Source: Alphaproteobacteria bacterium | Lineage (GTDB): Bacteria > Pseudomonadota > Alphaproteobacteria > Rhodospirillales > Casp-alpha2 | Assembly: GCA_024279135.1 (NCBI GenBank) | Contig: JAJRRU010000022.1 | Location: 117,044 to 181,043 of the forward strand | Direction: 5' to 3' | DNA: 64,000 nucleotides | Shown here: positions 1-11,741 of the stretch, in pieces | Numbering within the stretch: the first letter of the stretch is position 1 | Layout of the letters: each line of letters opens with the position of its first letter | Made by a program: the position numbers and the translations under genes | The notes under the pieces: generated by a model | Seen by the model: only the letters and a program-made list of their open reading frames with translations | Told to the model about the DNA's origin: nothing | Databases searched by the model: none

Positions 1-251
1 ACATCGACACAGAATTCACAGTGATTGATCTGTGATATCCTGACCGTCACCAGCGAGCGAAGGGCGGGCGGCAAGGGCGATGATTTCCTGTTCAACGCAC
101 CATACAGCAGAGCAACAGACGAAAAGACCAAGGGAGAACGGGCCCATAACAACCCTGGATCGAGCACCGCGCCATAGGTCTTCTTCTGTTTCCAGAAAAA
201 CAGGCGTACATACCAAGGATAGTTATGTATTGGTTTGGGATCGATGAACAT
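1..251 (-). CDS. Carboxymuconolactone decarboxylase/AhpD-like protein, N-terminal part
   Basis: This is an open frame on the minus strand that runs off the left edge, with 83 codons visible from an ATG at 251-249. The visible C-terminal part reads PPALRSLVTVRISQINHCEFCVDV. That is the hallmark of the carboxymuconolactone decarboxylase/AhpD fold, in which an R-S-Q-x-N helix leads into a Cys-x-x-Cys redox or active-site pair. Members include peroxiredoxin-linked reductases (AhpD) and decarboxylases, and the substrate cannot be told from this fragment. It lies 27 bp downstream of the aminotransferase stop on the same strand, so the two may be co-transcribed. No strong ribosome binding site precedes the ATG. 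The family call is fairly sure and the function is open. Confidence 0.72.
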   Translation of the reverse strand, partial: MFIDPKPIHNYPWYVRLFFWKQKKTYGAVLDPGLLWARSPLVFSSVALLYGALNRKSSPLPPALRSLVTVRISQINHCEFCVD

Positions 252-278
252 TGAATTGCTTTCAGGATTGATGCTGGT

Positions 279-1463
279 TTATGATTTGGCAGCGGCCAGG
301 CTCTCCACGGCCGCCATGACACCGCCTTGACCATGAGCAATACCGAGCACCTTGAAGGCCGTTTCAATTGATGCCAATGCACCGAGGATCATGGGTTCAT
401 TACAATACCCCATATGGCCGATGCGAAACGCCTTGCCGTCCAGCGCGCCCAACCCATGGCCAATGGCGACCCCGAAATCTTCACGCAGCAATTTCTGTAA
501 TGCGTTAACATCAATACTGTCATCGACAAGGATGGTTGTGACACCATTGGCGGCCTGTTCTTGAACCTGGGCGTTCATTTCTATTGTCCCGGCCTCACCC
601 CATTTCCCAATTGCTGCCCGCGTGGCATCTGCCAGCCGTTGATGGCGGGTGGCCGCACCCTCGAGGGTTTCCTCCAGGATCATATCAACCGCTTCGCGCA
701 GACCGAATATCATATTTATGGGCCCCGTGCCACAATACCAGGTGTAATGAATTTCTCCCCGGCGTGTTCTCCAGTCCCAGTAGTTGCGTCCCAAACGGGC
801 ATTCTCGCCAACTTTCCGGGCCTTGTCGTTTGCCGCGGTAAAGCTCATGCCCGGTGGCATCATGATGCCTTTCTGACAGGCGGCAATCGAAACATCCACG
901 CCCCATTCATCCATGCGGTATTCGGTCGTGACCAAAGATGCAATGGTATCAACCATCAGCAACGCCGGATGTTTTGCGCTATCCATGGCTTTGCGAATGG
1001 CCGGAATGTCACTGGTTATGGCACTGGCTGTGTCCGTGTGGACCATCAGCACGGCCTTGATTTTATGGCCGCGATCTTCTCGCAGTTTCTGTTCAACCTC
1101 GCCCGGATCAATTGAGTTCCGCCAGTCATTTTCCAGATAAATGCTTTTTACACCCAGACTTTCGGCCAGTGCAGACCAGCCCATGGAAAACTGCCCGGTT
1201 CCCGGCACCAGCACAGTATCACCCGGCGACAGGGTATTGCTTAAAGCCGCTTCCCAGGCCCCATGGCCGTTGGAAGAATAGAAAAAAACCTCACCTTCCG
1301 TGCGGAACAACTTTTTCATATCCTCGTGAACACCCTTAGACAGGTCCTCGAATTCAGACCCGGCGTATTCCAGTGCAGGTCGGTTCATGGCGGCTTGTAT
1401 GCGTTCGGGTATATTGGTCGGCCCCGGTGTCATCAGGAAATTCCATCCTCGGTGAGCGTTCAT
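279..1463 (-). CDS. Class V aminotransferase, serine--glyoxylate / alanine--glyoxylate type
   Basis: A 394-residue PLP-dependent fold-type I aminotransferase. It opens with the family signature MTPGPTNIPERI and carries the Schiff-base lysine in ACQKGIMMPPG (K198). A VDTIAS stretch near residue 171 supplies the PLP-ring aspartate. The family transfers the amino group of serine or alanine to glyoxylate, giving hydroxypyruvate or pyruvate plus glycine. It works in the serine cycle, photorespiration or glyoxylate detoxification. Length and motifs fit serine--glyoxylate aminotransferase (SgaA). No other serine-cycle genes are adjacent, so the physiological donor is uncertain. The 277-bp spacer to tpiA is divergent and probably holds both promoters. 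Confidence 0.85.
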   Translation of the reverse strand: MNAHRGWNFLMTPGPTNIPERIQAAMNRPALEYAGSEFEDLSKGVHEDMKKLFRTEGEVFFYSSNGHGAWEAALSNTLSPGDTVLVPGTGQFSMGWSALAESLGVKSIYLENDWRNSIDPGEVEQKLREDRGHKIKAVLMVHTDTASAITSDIPAIRKAMDSAKHPALLMVDTIASLVTTEYRMDEWGVDVSIAACQKGIMMPPGMSFTAANDKARKVGENARLGRNYWDWRTRRGEIHYTWYCGTGPINMIFGLREAVDMILEETLEGAATRHQRLADATRAAIGKWGEAGTIEMNAQVQEQAANGVTTILVDDSIDVNALQKLLREDFGVAIGHGLGALDGKAFRIGHMGYCNEPMILGALASIETAFKVLGIAHGQGGVMAAVESLAAAKS

Positions 1464-1740
1464 ATATTTATCCAGTTTTTTAAGTGAGTTTCTTCATGCG
1501 ATGTCTAAACTTGAAACGATCATAGATAATTGCACCGATTTTTGAAGAACTATTTTCAATTGCCAAAACATTGTCGGTTTTGATAAATTAATGGCGTTGT
1601 GAACGCAATTCGTGGCTGGGTTAGGGCTTGCAGGAGCTGTTTGTTATCTCATGTCGGGTCATTGTATATGAAAACTTGAAAGCTGGGTAAAACCGTCTTA
1701 TCAAAGCCTTAGCAATTTTAATATCAGGAGTATTGATCCC
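1464..1740. promoter_or_regulatory. Divergent intergenic region between the aminotransferase and tpiA
   Basis: A 277-bp AT-rich spacer separates two divergently transcribed genes and so should hold both promoters. An AGGAG ribosome binding site lies about 11 bp before the tpiA ATG. I saw no tRNA, no riboswitch-like conserved box and no convincing terminator in it. Confidence 0.4.
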
Positions 1741-2505
1741 ATGAACACCCGTCGTCCTTTGATTGCCGGCAACTGGAAAATGAATGGTCTGGCCGCCGAT
1801 GCTGCAACCCTGGCCGGTGATTTAGCCAAACGCCTGCGTGGCTCCCATAATCCATCCTTCGATATGGTGGTCTGTCCACCGTATACCAATATTTCTACGG
1901 CCGTAGAGGCCGCCCAAGGCACCGCCCTGGCCATTGGCGGGCAGAATTGCCACGACGCGGAAAAAGGCGCCCACACGGGCGATATCAGTGCTGCCATGCT
2001 GGCCGATGCGAGGTGCTCCTATGTTATCACCGGACATTCGGAACGCCGGACAGATCATGGTGAAACCGATGGTATGGTCAACGCCAAGACCCGGGCCGCC
2101 TGGGCCGCCGGATTAATCGCCATTGTCTGTGTGGGCGAAACCGAAACCCAGCGTGACGCCGGACAGACCCTGGATGTTATCGGTGCGCAAGTTGCGGGCT
2201 CCATGCCCGATGGTGCCACGGCCGCCAATACCGTCATTGCCTACGAGCCGGTCTGGGCTATCGGCACCGGTCGTACCGCGTCCCCGCAAGAAGCACAGGA
2301 TGTTCATGGTTTCATCCGCCAGCAGTTAACAGACCGTTTCCCTGAACAGGCCGGTGGTATGCGAATCCTGTATGGTGGTTCCATGAAACCCGGCAATGCG
2401 GCGCAGTTGATGGCGTTGGCGGATATCGACGGAGGACTGATCGGCGGGGCCGCTCTGATCGCCGATGATTTTTGGGCCATCGCACAAAGCAGTGGTCAGA
2501 AATAA
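1741..2505 (+). CDS. tpiA: Triosephosphate isomerase
   Basis: TpiA interconverts dihydroxyacetone phosphate and glyceraldehyde 3-phosphate in glycolysis and gluconeogenesis. The 254-residue length is typical. All catalytic elements are visible: N11 and K13 in GNWKMNG, the electrophile H99 in GHSERR, and the catalytic base E169 in [10 protein letters not shown]. The phosphate-binding GGSMK and GGLIGGAAL motifs sit near the C-terminus. It is the first gene of a plus-strand run (HAD phosphatase, secG, pyrG) of a kind common in Alphaproteobacteria. Its stop codon overlaps the next start (TAATG). Confidence 0.97.
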   Translation: MNTRRPLIAGNWKMNGLAADAATLAGDLAKRLRGSHNPSFDMVVCPPYTNISTAVEAAQGTALAIGGQNCHDAEKGAHTGDISAAMLADARCSYVITGHSERRTDHGETDGMVNAKTRAAWAAGLIAIVCVGETETQRDAGQTLDVIGAQVAGSMPDGATAANTVIAYEPVWAIGTGRTASPQEAQDVHGFIRQQLTDRFPEQAGGMRILYGGSMKPGNAAQLMALADIDGGLIGGAALIADDFWAIAQSSGQK

Positions 2506-3119
2506 TGGCTAAAACCGTAATATTCGACCTTGGCTGTGTCCTGATCAATTGGGATCCGGTTAATTTGTACCGAAAATTATTCTCCGATAAGGCCGAGATG
2601 GATTATTTCCTTACCGAAGTGTGCAATCAAGCGTGGAATTTGAAACAGGATGCCGGGCGTACCTTGAAGGAGGCCACGGCTGAACGCATCGCGCTGTTTC
2701 CCCGGCACAAGGCCATGATTGAGGCTTTTTATGATCGTTGGGAGGAAATGCTCGACGGCGCTATCGAGGAAACCGTCACCATATTGCGTGAACTGAAGGC
2801 CAAGGGTGACCCTGTGTACGCCCTGACCAACTGGTCGGGTGAAACATTCCCGGTTGCCCTCGAGCGGTTCGATTTTCTGCGCTGGTTTGATGGTATCGTG
2901 GTTTCCGGTGATGAAAAACTCGCCAAACCAGACCCGGAAATATTTCACCGGCTGCTTGATCGGTATAATTTGCGCCCACAAGACTGTTTTTTTATCGATG
3001 ATTCCGAAGCCAATATAGCAGCCGCCCATAAAATCGGCTTTGATACCCACCACTTCACCCGCTCATCCTTGCTCCGTGAACATTTGGTTGAAGATAATTT
3101 ATTACAAAGTTACGTATAA
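2505..3119 (+). CDS. HAD-superfamily phosphatase, YihX-like
   Basis: A 204-residue HAD-like hydrolase. Motif I is FDLGCVL near residues 6-12: the nucleophile Asp is present but the usual second Asp is Gly, as in YihX-type sugar phosphatases and the epoxide-hydrolase N-domain group. Motif II is LTNWSGE, motif III lysine is in EKLAKPDPEIF, and motif IV is FIDDSEANI. The substrate is probably a small phosphate ester, with sugar phosphate a guess from the YihX relationship. I chose the ATG at 2505, which shares one base with the tpiA stop and gives the canonical start [10 protein letters not shown]; an upstream start would lie inside tpiA. The overlap suggests translational coupling to tpiA. Confidence 0.85.
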   Translation: MAKTVIFDLGCVLINWDPVNLYRKLFSDKAEMDYFLTEVCNQAWNLKQDAGRTLKEATAERIALFPRHKAMIEAFYDRWEEMLDGAIEETVTILRELKAKGDPVYALTNWSGETFPVALERFDFLRWFDGIVVSGDEKLAKPDPEIFHRLLDRYNLRPQDCFFIDDSEANIAAAHKIGFDTHHFTRSSLLREHLVEDNLLQSYV

Positions 3120-3269
3120 ACGCCAGGATGTGTATGACATTCCTGTTGTTTGAAAATTAGTCGATCATTGTCAGGAAATGCTGGATATTTGCTGGTGAAG
3201 GTTATAGAACACTGCGCAACCGTATAGTAATTTACGCTGTTTTAGCTCAAACGATGGAATACTGAAATC

Positions 3270-3590
3270 ATGGACACAGTCCTTCTTGTCATTCACTTGT
3301 TAATCGCCATCGCGCTGGTTGGCGTGGTGCTCTTGCAACGCAGCGAAGGCGGCGGGCTCGGCATGGGTGGCGGTGGCGGCGGTGGCGGCGGTTTCATGAC
3401 CGGGCGGGCAACGGCCGATCTATTGACCCGGACCACGGCTATCTTAGCGGCAGCATTTATGGTGACTAGTCTCACTTTGTCGATTATGGCAAACAATGAC
3501 CGTCCAAAAGGATCGATTCTCGATCAATTACAGTCGGAAAGTCCACTACTTCCAGATACGGGCGAACCATCCGTTCCACTTGCTAATTAA
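3270..3590 (+). CDS. secG: Preprotein translocase subunit SecG
   Basis: SecG is a small membrane subunit of the SecYEG channel that helps SecA-driven protein export. The 106-residue protein has an N-terminal membrane segment (about 3-22) ending in LLQRSEGGGLG. A nine-glycine run follows, then a second membrane segment (about 52-73), which is the usual two-helix SecG plan with an alphaproteobacterial glycine-rich loop. The polar C-tail is short. It sits between tpiA/HAD and pyrG, its usual place in this class. The 150-bp gap upstream suggests its own promoter. Confidence 0.93.
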   Translation: MDTVLLVIHLLIAIALVGVVLLQRSEGGGLGMGGGGGGGGGFMTGRATADLLTRTTAILAAAFMVTSLTLSIMANNDRPKGSILDQLQSESPLLPDTGEPSVPLAN

Positions 3591-3679
3591 ATCATTACGC
3601 ACACCATGTTGATTACAAAGGGTTATTTCGCAGGGCAAAAAATAATGCTCTGGCGATCCCACTTGCCTGTAGGAATTTC

Positions 3680-5332
<1,653 letters not shown>

Positions 5333-5375
5333 TCGCACGGACTCTTGCTTTATTTATTGAATTAGGGGTAACCCC

Positions 5376-5930
5376 ATGTCCATCATGCCCGACCACTGGA
5401 TACGTGACCAAGCCAGTCAGCACGGAATGATCGAACCTTTTGTCGAGGCCCAGAAACGCGAAGGCTGCATTTCCTATGGCGTTTCATCCTATGGCTATGA
5501 TGCGCGTGTGGCCGATGACTTTATGATCTTTACCAATGTGGATAATGCGGTGGTCGACCCGAAGGATTTTTCGGACGATACGTTCGTTAAGCGTAAAACC
5601 GATATTTGCATCATCCCGCCCAATTCCTTTGTATTGGCCCGAACCATCGAATATTTCAAGATTCCCAACGATGTTCTGGTGATCTGTCTCGGCAAGTCCA
5701 CCTATGCCCGGTGTGGTATCATTGTTAATGTAACGCCGCTGGAACCGGGCTGGGAGGGCCATGTCACCCTGGAATTTTCCAATACGACCACCCTGCCGGC
5801 CAAGGTGTATGCCAATGAAGGTGCCTGTCAGTTCCTGTTTTTTAAGGGTGATACGCCTTGCGAAGTTACCTATGCCGACCGGGCCGGTAAATATATGAAA
5901 CAAACCGGTGTCACCCTGCCTAAGTTATAA
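5376..5930 (+). CDS. dcd: dCTP deaminase
   Basis: Dcd converts dCTP to dUTP and ammonia, feeding dTMP synthesis. The 184-residue length and the [22 protein letters not shown] and [17 protein letters not shown] motifs match the trimeric Dcd/dUTPase fold; the Glu in GHVTLEFSN is the expected catalytic residue. It ends with [14 protein letters not shown], the family's C-terminal lid. It lies 43 bp after pyrG, whose product is upstream of dCTP, so co-expression makes sense. The start is preceded by a GGGG-containing ribosome binding site. Confidence 0.95.
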   Translation: MSIMPDHWIRDQASQHGMIEPFVEAQKREGCISYGVSSYGYDARVADDFMIFTNVDNAVVDPKDFSDDTFVKRKTDICIIPPNSFVLARTIEYFKIPNDVLVICLGKSTYARCGIIVNVTPLEPGWEGHVTLEFSNTTTLPAKVYANEGACQFLFFKGDTPCEVTYADRAGKYMKQTGVTLPKL

Positions 5931-5974
5931 AGTAATTTAAAACAATACGTTATGAGAAGTTCTGCGGAAAGGCT

Positions 5975-6826
5975 ATGACCATGTTTAGTGTAAATATCGG
6001 CTCCCTCAACGTCGCCAACAATAAACCGCTGACCCTGATCGCCGGTCCGTGTGCCATGGAAAACCGGGGCCATGCCCTGAAAACCGCCCAGGCCCTGAAA
6101 ACCATGACCGATGATCTGGGGTTGGGGCTGATCTATAAATCATCCTTCGACAAGGCCAACCGAACCAGCGTGGAGGGCGCGCGCGGTATTGGCATGGATG
6201 AGGCACTGGACGTATTTGGCGAAATCCGCGAGACCGTTGGTTGTCCGGTTATCACCGATGTGCATGAACCATGGCAGTGCGATAAAGTCGCCAAAGTCGT
6301 CGATGTGCTGCAAATCCCGGCCTATTTATGCCGCCAGACCGATCTGTTGGTGGCTGCCGGTGAAACCGGTTGCGCCATCAACGTTAAAAAGGGCCAGTTT
6401 CTGGCACCATGGGATATGGTCAACGTCATTGGCAAAATCGAGAGCACCGGGAACAAGAAGATCATGTTGTGTGAACGTGGCGCCAGCTTTGGCTATAATA
6501 CGCTGGTCTCTGACATGCGCTCGATCCCCATTTTATCGGCAACCGGATATCCGGTGGTGTTTGATGCCACCCATTCGGTACAGCAACCCGGCGGGCAGGG
6601 CGGTCATTCCGGCGGGCAGCGCGAATTTGCACCGGTTTTGGCGCGCGCCGCAATTTCTATCGGCGTGGCAGCGGTCTTTATTGAAACCCATGAAGAGCCT
6701 GACCTCGCACCAAGTGATGGCCCCAATATGATCCCGCTGGACAAACTCTCAGGCGTTCTGGAAACCCTGATGGCTTTCGACAAACTGGCCAAGGAAGACC
6801 CGGTTGATCTGGATGCCTTGCGATAG
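5975..6826 (+). CDS. kdsA: 3-deoxy-D-manno-octulosonate 8-phosphate synthase
   Basis: KdsA condenses phosphoenolpyruvate with arabinose 5-phosphate to make KDO 8-phosphate, a precursor of the lipopolysaccharide inner core. The 283-residue TIM-barrel protein has LIAGPCAMEN, KSSFDKANRTS and GHSGGQREF. Cys26 in AGPCAME is at the position of the metal ligand in the metal-dependent class of KdsA, whereas the metal-independent class has Asn there. I therefore infer the metal-dependent type. It shows the organism makes KDO-containing LPS. It lies 89 bp before eno, which supplies its PEP substrate. ATG 5975 or 5981 could be the start. Confidence 0.95.
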   Translation: MTMFSVNIGSLNVANNKPLTLIAGPCAMENRGHALKTAQALKTMTDDLGLGLIYKSSFDKANRTSVEGARGIGMDEALDVFGEIRETVGCPVITDVHEPWQCDKVAKVVDVLQIPAYLCRQTDLLVAAGETGCAINVKKGQFLAPWDMVNVIGKIESTGNKKIMLCERGASFGYNTLVSDMRSIPILSATGYPVVFDATHSVQQPGGQGGHSGGQREFAPVLARAAISIGVAAVFIETHEEPDLAPSDGPNMIPLDKLSGVLETLMAFDKLAKEDPVDLDALR

Positions 6827-6888
6827 CATTGTAATAAGGAACAGTTTTGAGTAGGGTTGCCGCCATCAAATTTGTTCAAAAATTTTAA

Positions 6889-8190
<1,302 letters not shown>

Positions 8191-8206
8191 TCGGATTTTA
8201 CGCGCC

Positions 8207-8232
8207 GTAAACGGTCCGTTTACCATAGCCTG
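8207..8232 (+). terminator. Palindrome after eno, possible weak terminator
   Basis: GTAAACGG-T-CCGTTTAC (8207-8223) is a perfect 8-1-8 inverted repeat 16 bp after the enolase stop. A T-rich stretch follows only after about 10 more bases, so it is at best a weak intrinsic terminator. It could instead be a protein-binding dyad for the ftsB promoter, which must lie in this 189-bp gap. Confidence 0.3.
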
Positions 8233-8379
8233 ATTTTTTCTAGTGTATTGAATTTATTGATATTATTGTAAAATAATTAATATTTTCGGGCAATAATAAG
8301 TTGTTAACACATCCCCGCCACCATAGGGGCTGGAATTAATGCTGCCGCATGTACAGAAAGTCGTTGCGAAGGGCAATTT

Positions 8380-8715
8380 ATGGGTATGTTTAACGAGATC
8401 CGTCTGCGAACCGGCAGGCTGATCGGTCCTGTTGCTGGTCTGTGTTCAATCGTCTATTTTGGCTTTCATATTGTCAATGGTGACCGTGGATTACAGGCTT
8501 ACTGGCAACTGAAAACGCTTATTTTTGAGACGCGACCGCTCGTGGACTTAACCCGCGAACGGCGCTTGCGTCTGGAAAAAAGGGTTTTTCTCCTGCGACC
8601 GGATAGTCTGGATCTGGATATGCTCGATGAGCGGGCCAGAATTATGCTGAATTTTGCCGATGCCAACGATGTGGTGGTTTTTTATGATAAGGAACTGCCA
8701 AAAGGCACTCCATAA
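8380..8715 (+). CDS. ftsB: Septum formation initiator FtsB
   Basis: A 111-residue single-pass membrane protein of the FtsB/DivIC family. It is a bitopic divisome protein that with FtsL and FtsQ helps activate septal peptidoglycan synthesis. A membrane segment lies at about residues 14-34 (IGPVAGLCSIVYFGFHIVNG). A coiled-coil stretch follows (LKTLIFETRPLVDLTRERRLRLEKRV), then the conserved LDERARIMLNFADANDVVVF region. The position between eno and the pdh operon is the usual one in Alphaproteobacteria. A GAAGGG ribosome binding site precedes the ATG. Confidence 0.9.
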   Translation: MGMFNEIRLRTGRLIGPVAGLCSIVYFGFHIVNGDRGLQAYWQLKTLIFETRPLVDLTRERRLRLEKRVFLLRPDSLDLDMLDERARIMLNFADANDVVVFYDKELPKGTP

Positions 8716-8784
8716 AGACCTATCCACAAGTCTCCATCTATATTTAAACTGGCAATCCTGGCGGCTGGTCTCTACGGTCAGGCT

Positions 8785-9123
8785 ATGGAAACTGTTATAG
8801 CCTCAATTGGCATTTCTCCACCATATTATGCCGTCATATTCACCAGCCTGCTTAAGGATGATGACACCGGTCTGTATGATCAGAGCGCGGCAAAAATGGT
8901 CGAACTGGCGCAAGCGCAACCAGGCTTTCTGGGGGTGGACAGTGCGCGTGATTGCCATGGTCTGGGGATTACAGTGTCCTATTGGAAGGATATTGAATCC
9001 ATAAACTTATGGCGTGACCATACGGATCATCAGGTTGCCAAAAAAATGGGTCGGGAACGCTTCTACGCGGCCTTTTCGATCAAAATTGCGAAGGTTGAAA
9101 AAGCTAAAAGCTGGAAATCTTGA
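8785..9123 (+). CDS. Antibiotic biosynthesis monooxygenase-fold (ABM) protein
   Basis: A 112-residue small alpha/beta protein with the ABM dimeric ferredoxin-like fold. The family pattern is clear: MVELAQAQPGFLGVDSARD, GITVSYWKDIESINLWRDHTDHQVAKKMGRERFYAAF. In the wider family the domain serves as a cofactor-free monooxygenase, a heme-degrading enzyme or an unknown stress protein; this copy lacks context that would choose. It lies 69 bp after ftsB and ahead of pdhA. The function is unassigned. Confidence 0.75.
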   Translation: METVIASIGISPPYYAVIFTSLLKDDDTGLYDQSAAKMVELAQAQPGFLGVDSARDCHGLGITVSYWKDIESINLWRDHTDHQVAKKMGRERFYAAFSIKIAKVEKAKSWKS

Positions 9124-9254
9124 TTTTACAACTCAATAAAATCAACGCTTTAATTTCTTAATTAACTAAATTTAGGTTAAATTTCTTTACACTCTTCAAA
9201 AAAGAAGTCATGTGTGTTAGGTTTCCTGCTATAACAAAGTTTGGAGATATTCTA

Positions 9255-10304
9255 ATGGTGAATAAACCGGCACAAAAAACCACGAAACGTAAATCCCGTA
9301 CAAAATCCCATTCAAAATCCACAGACAATCCATCCAACGAACAATTATTGACCTACTACCACGAAATGCTGAAGATCCGCCGCTTTGAGGAGAAAGCAGG
9401 ACAGCTCTACGGCATGGGTCTGATCGGTGGTTTCTGTCACCTGTATATCGGTCAGGAAGCCGTCATTGTCGGCATGATGGCAGCGACCGAAAAGCAGGAC
9501 TCCCTGATCACCAGTTACCGTGATCACGGCCACATGCTGGCATCCGGCATGGACCCGAAAGGGGTGATGGCTGAACTGACCGGACGGGAAGGCGGTTATT
9601 CCAAAGGCAAGGGTGGCTCCATGCACATGTTCAGCCGTGAGAAAAACTTCTATGGCGGTCATGGCATCGTCGGGGCACAGGTCTCATTGGGTACCGGACT
9701 GGCTTTTGCGCACAAATATCGCGGTGATAACGGCGTCTGTCAGGCTTATTTTGGCGATGGTGCGGCCAACCAGGGCCAGGTTTATGAATCATTCAATATG
9801 GCGTCTTTGTGGTCTTTGCCGGTGGTTTTTGTTATCGAAAACAACCGCTATGGCATGGGCACTTCCGTAGAGCGCCATTCCGCCATGACCGAATTTGACA
9901 AACGCGGCGATGCCCACGCCATACCCGGCCTGAAAGTCAATGGCATGGACGTGGTCGAGGTGCGTAAAGCCGCTGATCTGGCCATCAGCCATTGTCGCGC
10001 CGGCAAGGGCCCTTATATCCTCGATATGGAGACCTACCGTTATCGCGGTCATTCCATGTCTGATCCGGCCAAATACCGCTCCAAGGAAGAGGTCAGCAAG
10101 GTTCGCAAGGAAAGCGATCCCATTGATACCCTGCGCGAACGTATCATTGCGGCCGGTGCCGCCGATGATGCCCAGTTGCGCGAGATCGACAAGACCATCA
10201 AGGCCGTCGTTACTGAGGCTGCCGACTTTGCCCAGAAAAGCCCTGAACCTGATCCTTCCGAGCTTTACACCGATGTCCTTTCACAATCTCTGACCCACGC
10301 CTAG
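9255..10304 (+). CDS. pdhA: Pyruvate dehydrogenase E1 component, alpha subunit
   Basis: The E1 alpha subunit of the pyruvate dehydrogenase complex decarboxylates pyruvate on thiamine diphosphate with E1 beta. The ThDP motif is [17 protein letters not shown]. Other family marks are [28 protein letters not shown] and the phosphorylation-loop-like [16 protein letters not shown] chose the ATG at 9255 because TTGGAG lies 8 bases upstream; an upstream start at 9210 would add 15 poorly conserved residues. This gives 349 residues with a Lys/Ser/Thr-rich N-terminal extension of about 25 residues. It is the first gene of pdhA-pdhB-pdhC-lpd. Confidence 0.96.
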   Translation: MVNKPAQKTTKRKSRTKSHSKSTDNPSNEQLLTYYHEMLKIRRFEEKAGQLYGMGLIGGFCHLYIGQEAVIVGMMAATEKQDSLITSYRDHGHMLASGMDPKGVMAELTGREGGYSKGKGGSMHMFSREKNFYGGHGIVGAQVSLGTGLAFAHKYRGDNGVCQAYFGDGAANQGQVYESFNMASLWSLPVVFVIENNRYGMGTSVERHSAMTEFDKRGDAHAIPGLKVNGMDVVEVRKAADLAISHCRAGKGPYILDMETYRYRGHSMSDPAKYRSKEEVSKVRKESDPIDTLRERIIAAGAADDAQLREIDKTIKAVVTEAADFAQKSPEPDPSELYTDVLSQSLTHA

Positions 10305-10326
10305 ATCAGGAAAAGGAAACAATAGC

Positions 10327-11724
10327 ATGACAACAGAAATCCTGATGCCCGCCCTGTCGCCCACCATGACAGAAGGCAATCTGGTCAAATGGCACAAGGC
10401 CGAAGGTGATAACATCGCCTCGGGTGATGTGGTTTGCGAGATTGAAACCGACAAGGCAACCATGGAAGTCGAAGCCGTCGACGAAGGTGTTCTGGGCAAA
10501 ATTATGGTCCCTGAAGGCACTGAAGGTGTGCTGGTAAACGCCGTTATCGCCATATTACTGGAAGATGGCGAGGACGTATCGGCTATTTCCACGGCCATTT
10601 CTGCCGCACCCGCTCAAGCCCCAGTGCCCGCCGCGGCCGCGACACCACAAGCACCACAAGCGCCCCCGGCAGTCCCGGCAGCCCAGGCACTACAGGTCGA
10701 AGCCGCCCCTGCGGTTGCCCCTGAACCGGAATATAGCGGTCCCATGGTCAATATGACCGTCCGTGAAGCCCTGTGCAGTGCCATGTCTGAAGAGATGCGC
10801 AAGGACAAGGATGTTTTCCTGATGGGTGAAGAAGTCGCCCAGTATCAGGGTGCCTATAAAATCTCCCAGGGTATGCTGGATGAATTCGGTGCTGAGCGGG
10901 TCGTCGATACGCCTATCACGGAACACGGGTTTGCCGGTCTGGCGGTCGGTGCGGCCTATTCGGGGCTCAAGCCCATTGTCGAATTCATGACCTTTAATTT
11001 CGCCATGCAAGCCATGGACCACATTATCAATTCAGCCTCCAAGACCCTGTATATGTCCGGTGGCCAGATGTCCTCGCCCATCGTATTTCGCGGTGCCAAC
11101 GGTGCTGCTGCCCGGGTAGCGGCCCAGCATTCACAGTGTTATGCATCGTGGTATGCCCATTGTCCCGGACTGAAAGTGGTTTCCCCGTGGTCGGCTGGCG
11201 ATGCCAAAGGTTTGCTGAAAGCCGCAATTCGCGACCCCAACCCGGTTATATTTCTGGAAAACGAAATCCTCTATGGCCAGAGCTTCGATGTGCCCGACGA
11301 TCCGGAATTTGTCCTGCCCATCGGCAAGGCCAAGATCGAGCGCAGTGGTGCCAGTGTAACCATTACCGCTTTTTCAATCATGGTCGGGGTGGCTCTGGAA
11401 GCCGCCGATATACTGGCCGGTGAAGGTATCGAGGCCGAGGTTATCAACTTGCGGTCCTTGCGTCCGCTGGACACCGAAACCATTGTAAATTCGGTCAAAA
11501 AGACCAACCGGATCGTTACGGTGGAAGAAGGCTGGCCGACTTGTGGTATTGGCTCGGAGATTGCCGCCGTGATCATGGAACAGGCCTTTGATCATCTGGA
11601 CGCGCCGTTGTCACGGGTCTGCGGCGTGGATGTGCCCATGCCCTATGCGGCAAATCTGGAAGCCCTGGCGTTGCCCAAGGTCCATGACATTGTAGCGGCG
11701 GCCAAAGCCGTCTGTTACGCTTAA
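10327..11724 (+). CDS. pdhB: Pyruvate dehydrogenase E1 component, beta subunit, with N-terminal lipoyl domain
   Basis: A 465-residue E1 beta subunit. Residues 2 to about 78 are a complete biotinyl/lipoyl domain with the lipoylation lysine K43 in ETDKATME. An Ala/Pro-rich flexible linker (about 90-135) follows, then the E1 beta transketolase-like domain ([18 protein letters not shown]... [18 protein letters not shown]). A lipoyl domain on E1 beta is known in Alphaproteobacteria and is absent in most other bacteria. The domain is nearly identical to that of the next gene's E2. The gene follows pdhA by 22 bp and is surely in the same operon. Confidence 0.96.
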   Translation: MTTEILMPALSPTMTEGNLVKWHKAEGDNIASGDVVCEIETDKATMEVEAVDEGVLGKIMVPEGTEGVLVNAVIAILLEDGEDVSAISTAISAAPAQAPVPAAAATPQAPQAPPAVPAAQALQVEAAPAVAPEPEYSGPMVNMTVREALCSAMSEEMRKDKDVFLMGEEVAQYQGAYKISQGMLDEFGAERVVDTPITEHGFAGLAVGAAYSGLKPIVEFMTFNFAMQAMDHIINSASKTLYMSGGQMSSPIVFRGANGAAARVAAQHSQCYASWYAHCPGLKVVSPWSAGDAKGLLKAAIRDPNPVIFLENEILYGQSFDVPDDPEFVLPIGKAKIERSGASVTITAFSIMVGVALEAADILAGEGIEAEVINLRSLRPLDTETIVNSVKKTNRIVTVEEGWPTCGIGSEIAAVIMEQAFDHLDAPLSRVCGVDVPMPYAANLEALALPKVHDIVAAAKAVCYA

Positions 11725-11741
11725 GGAAAGGGACTTACATC

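Noticed and set aside
3363..3396. Glycine-codon run in secG as a phase-variable repeat
   Set aside because: The codons are mixed GGT/GGC and not a uniform short repeat, and glycine runs are usual in alphaproteobacterial SecG.
9124..9254. CtrA sites in the TTAA-rich pdhA leader
   Set aside because: The TTAA pairs here are spaced 8 or 11 bases apart, not 7, and fit plain AT richness.
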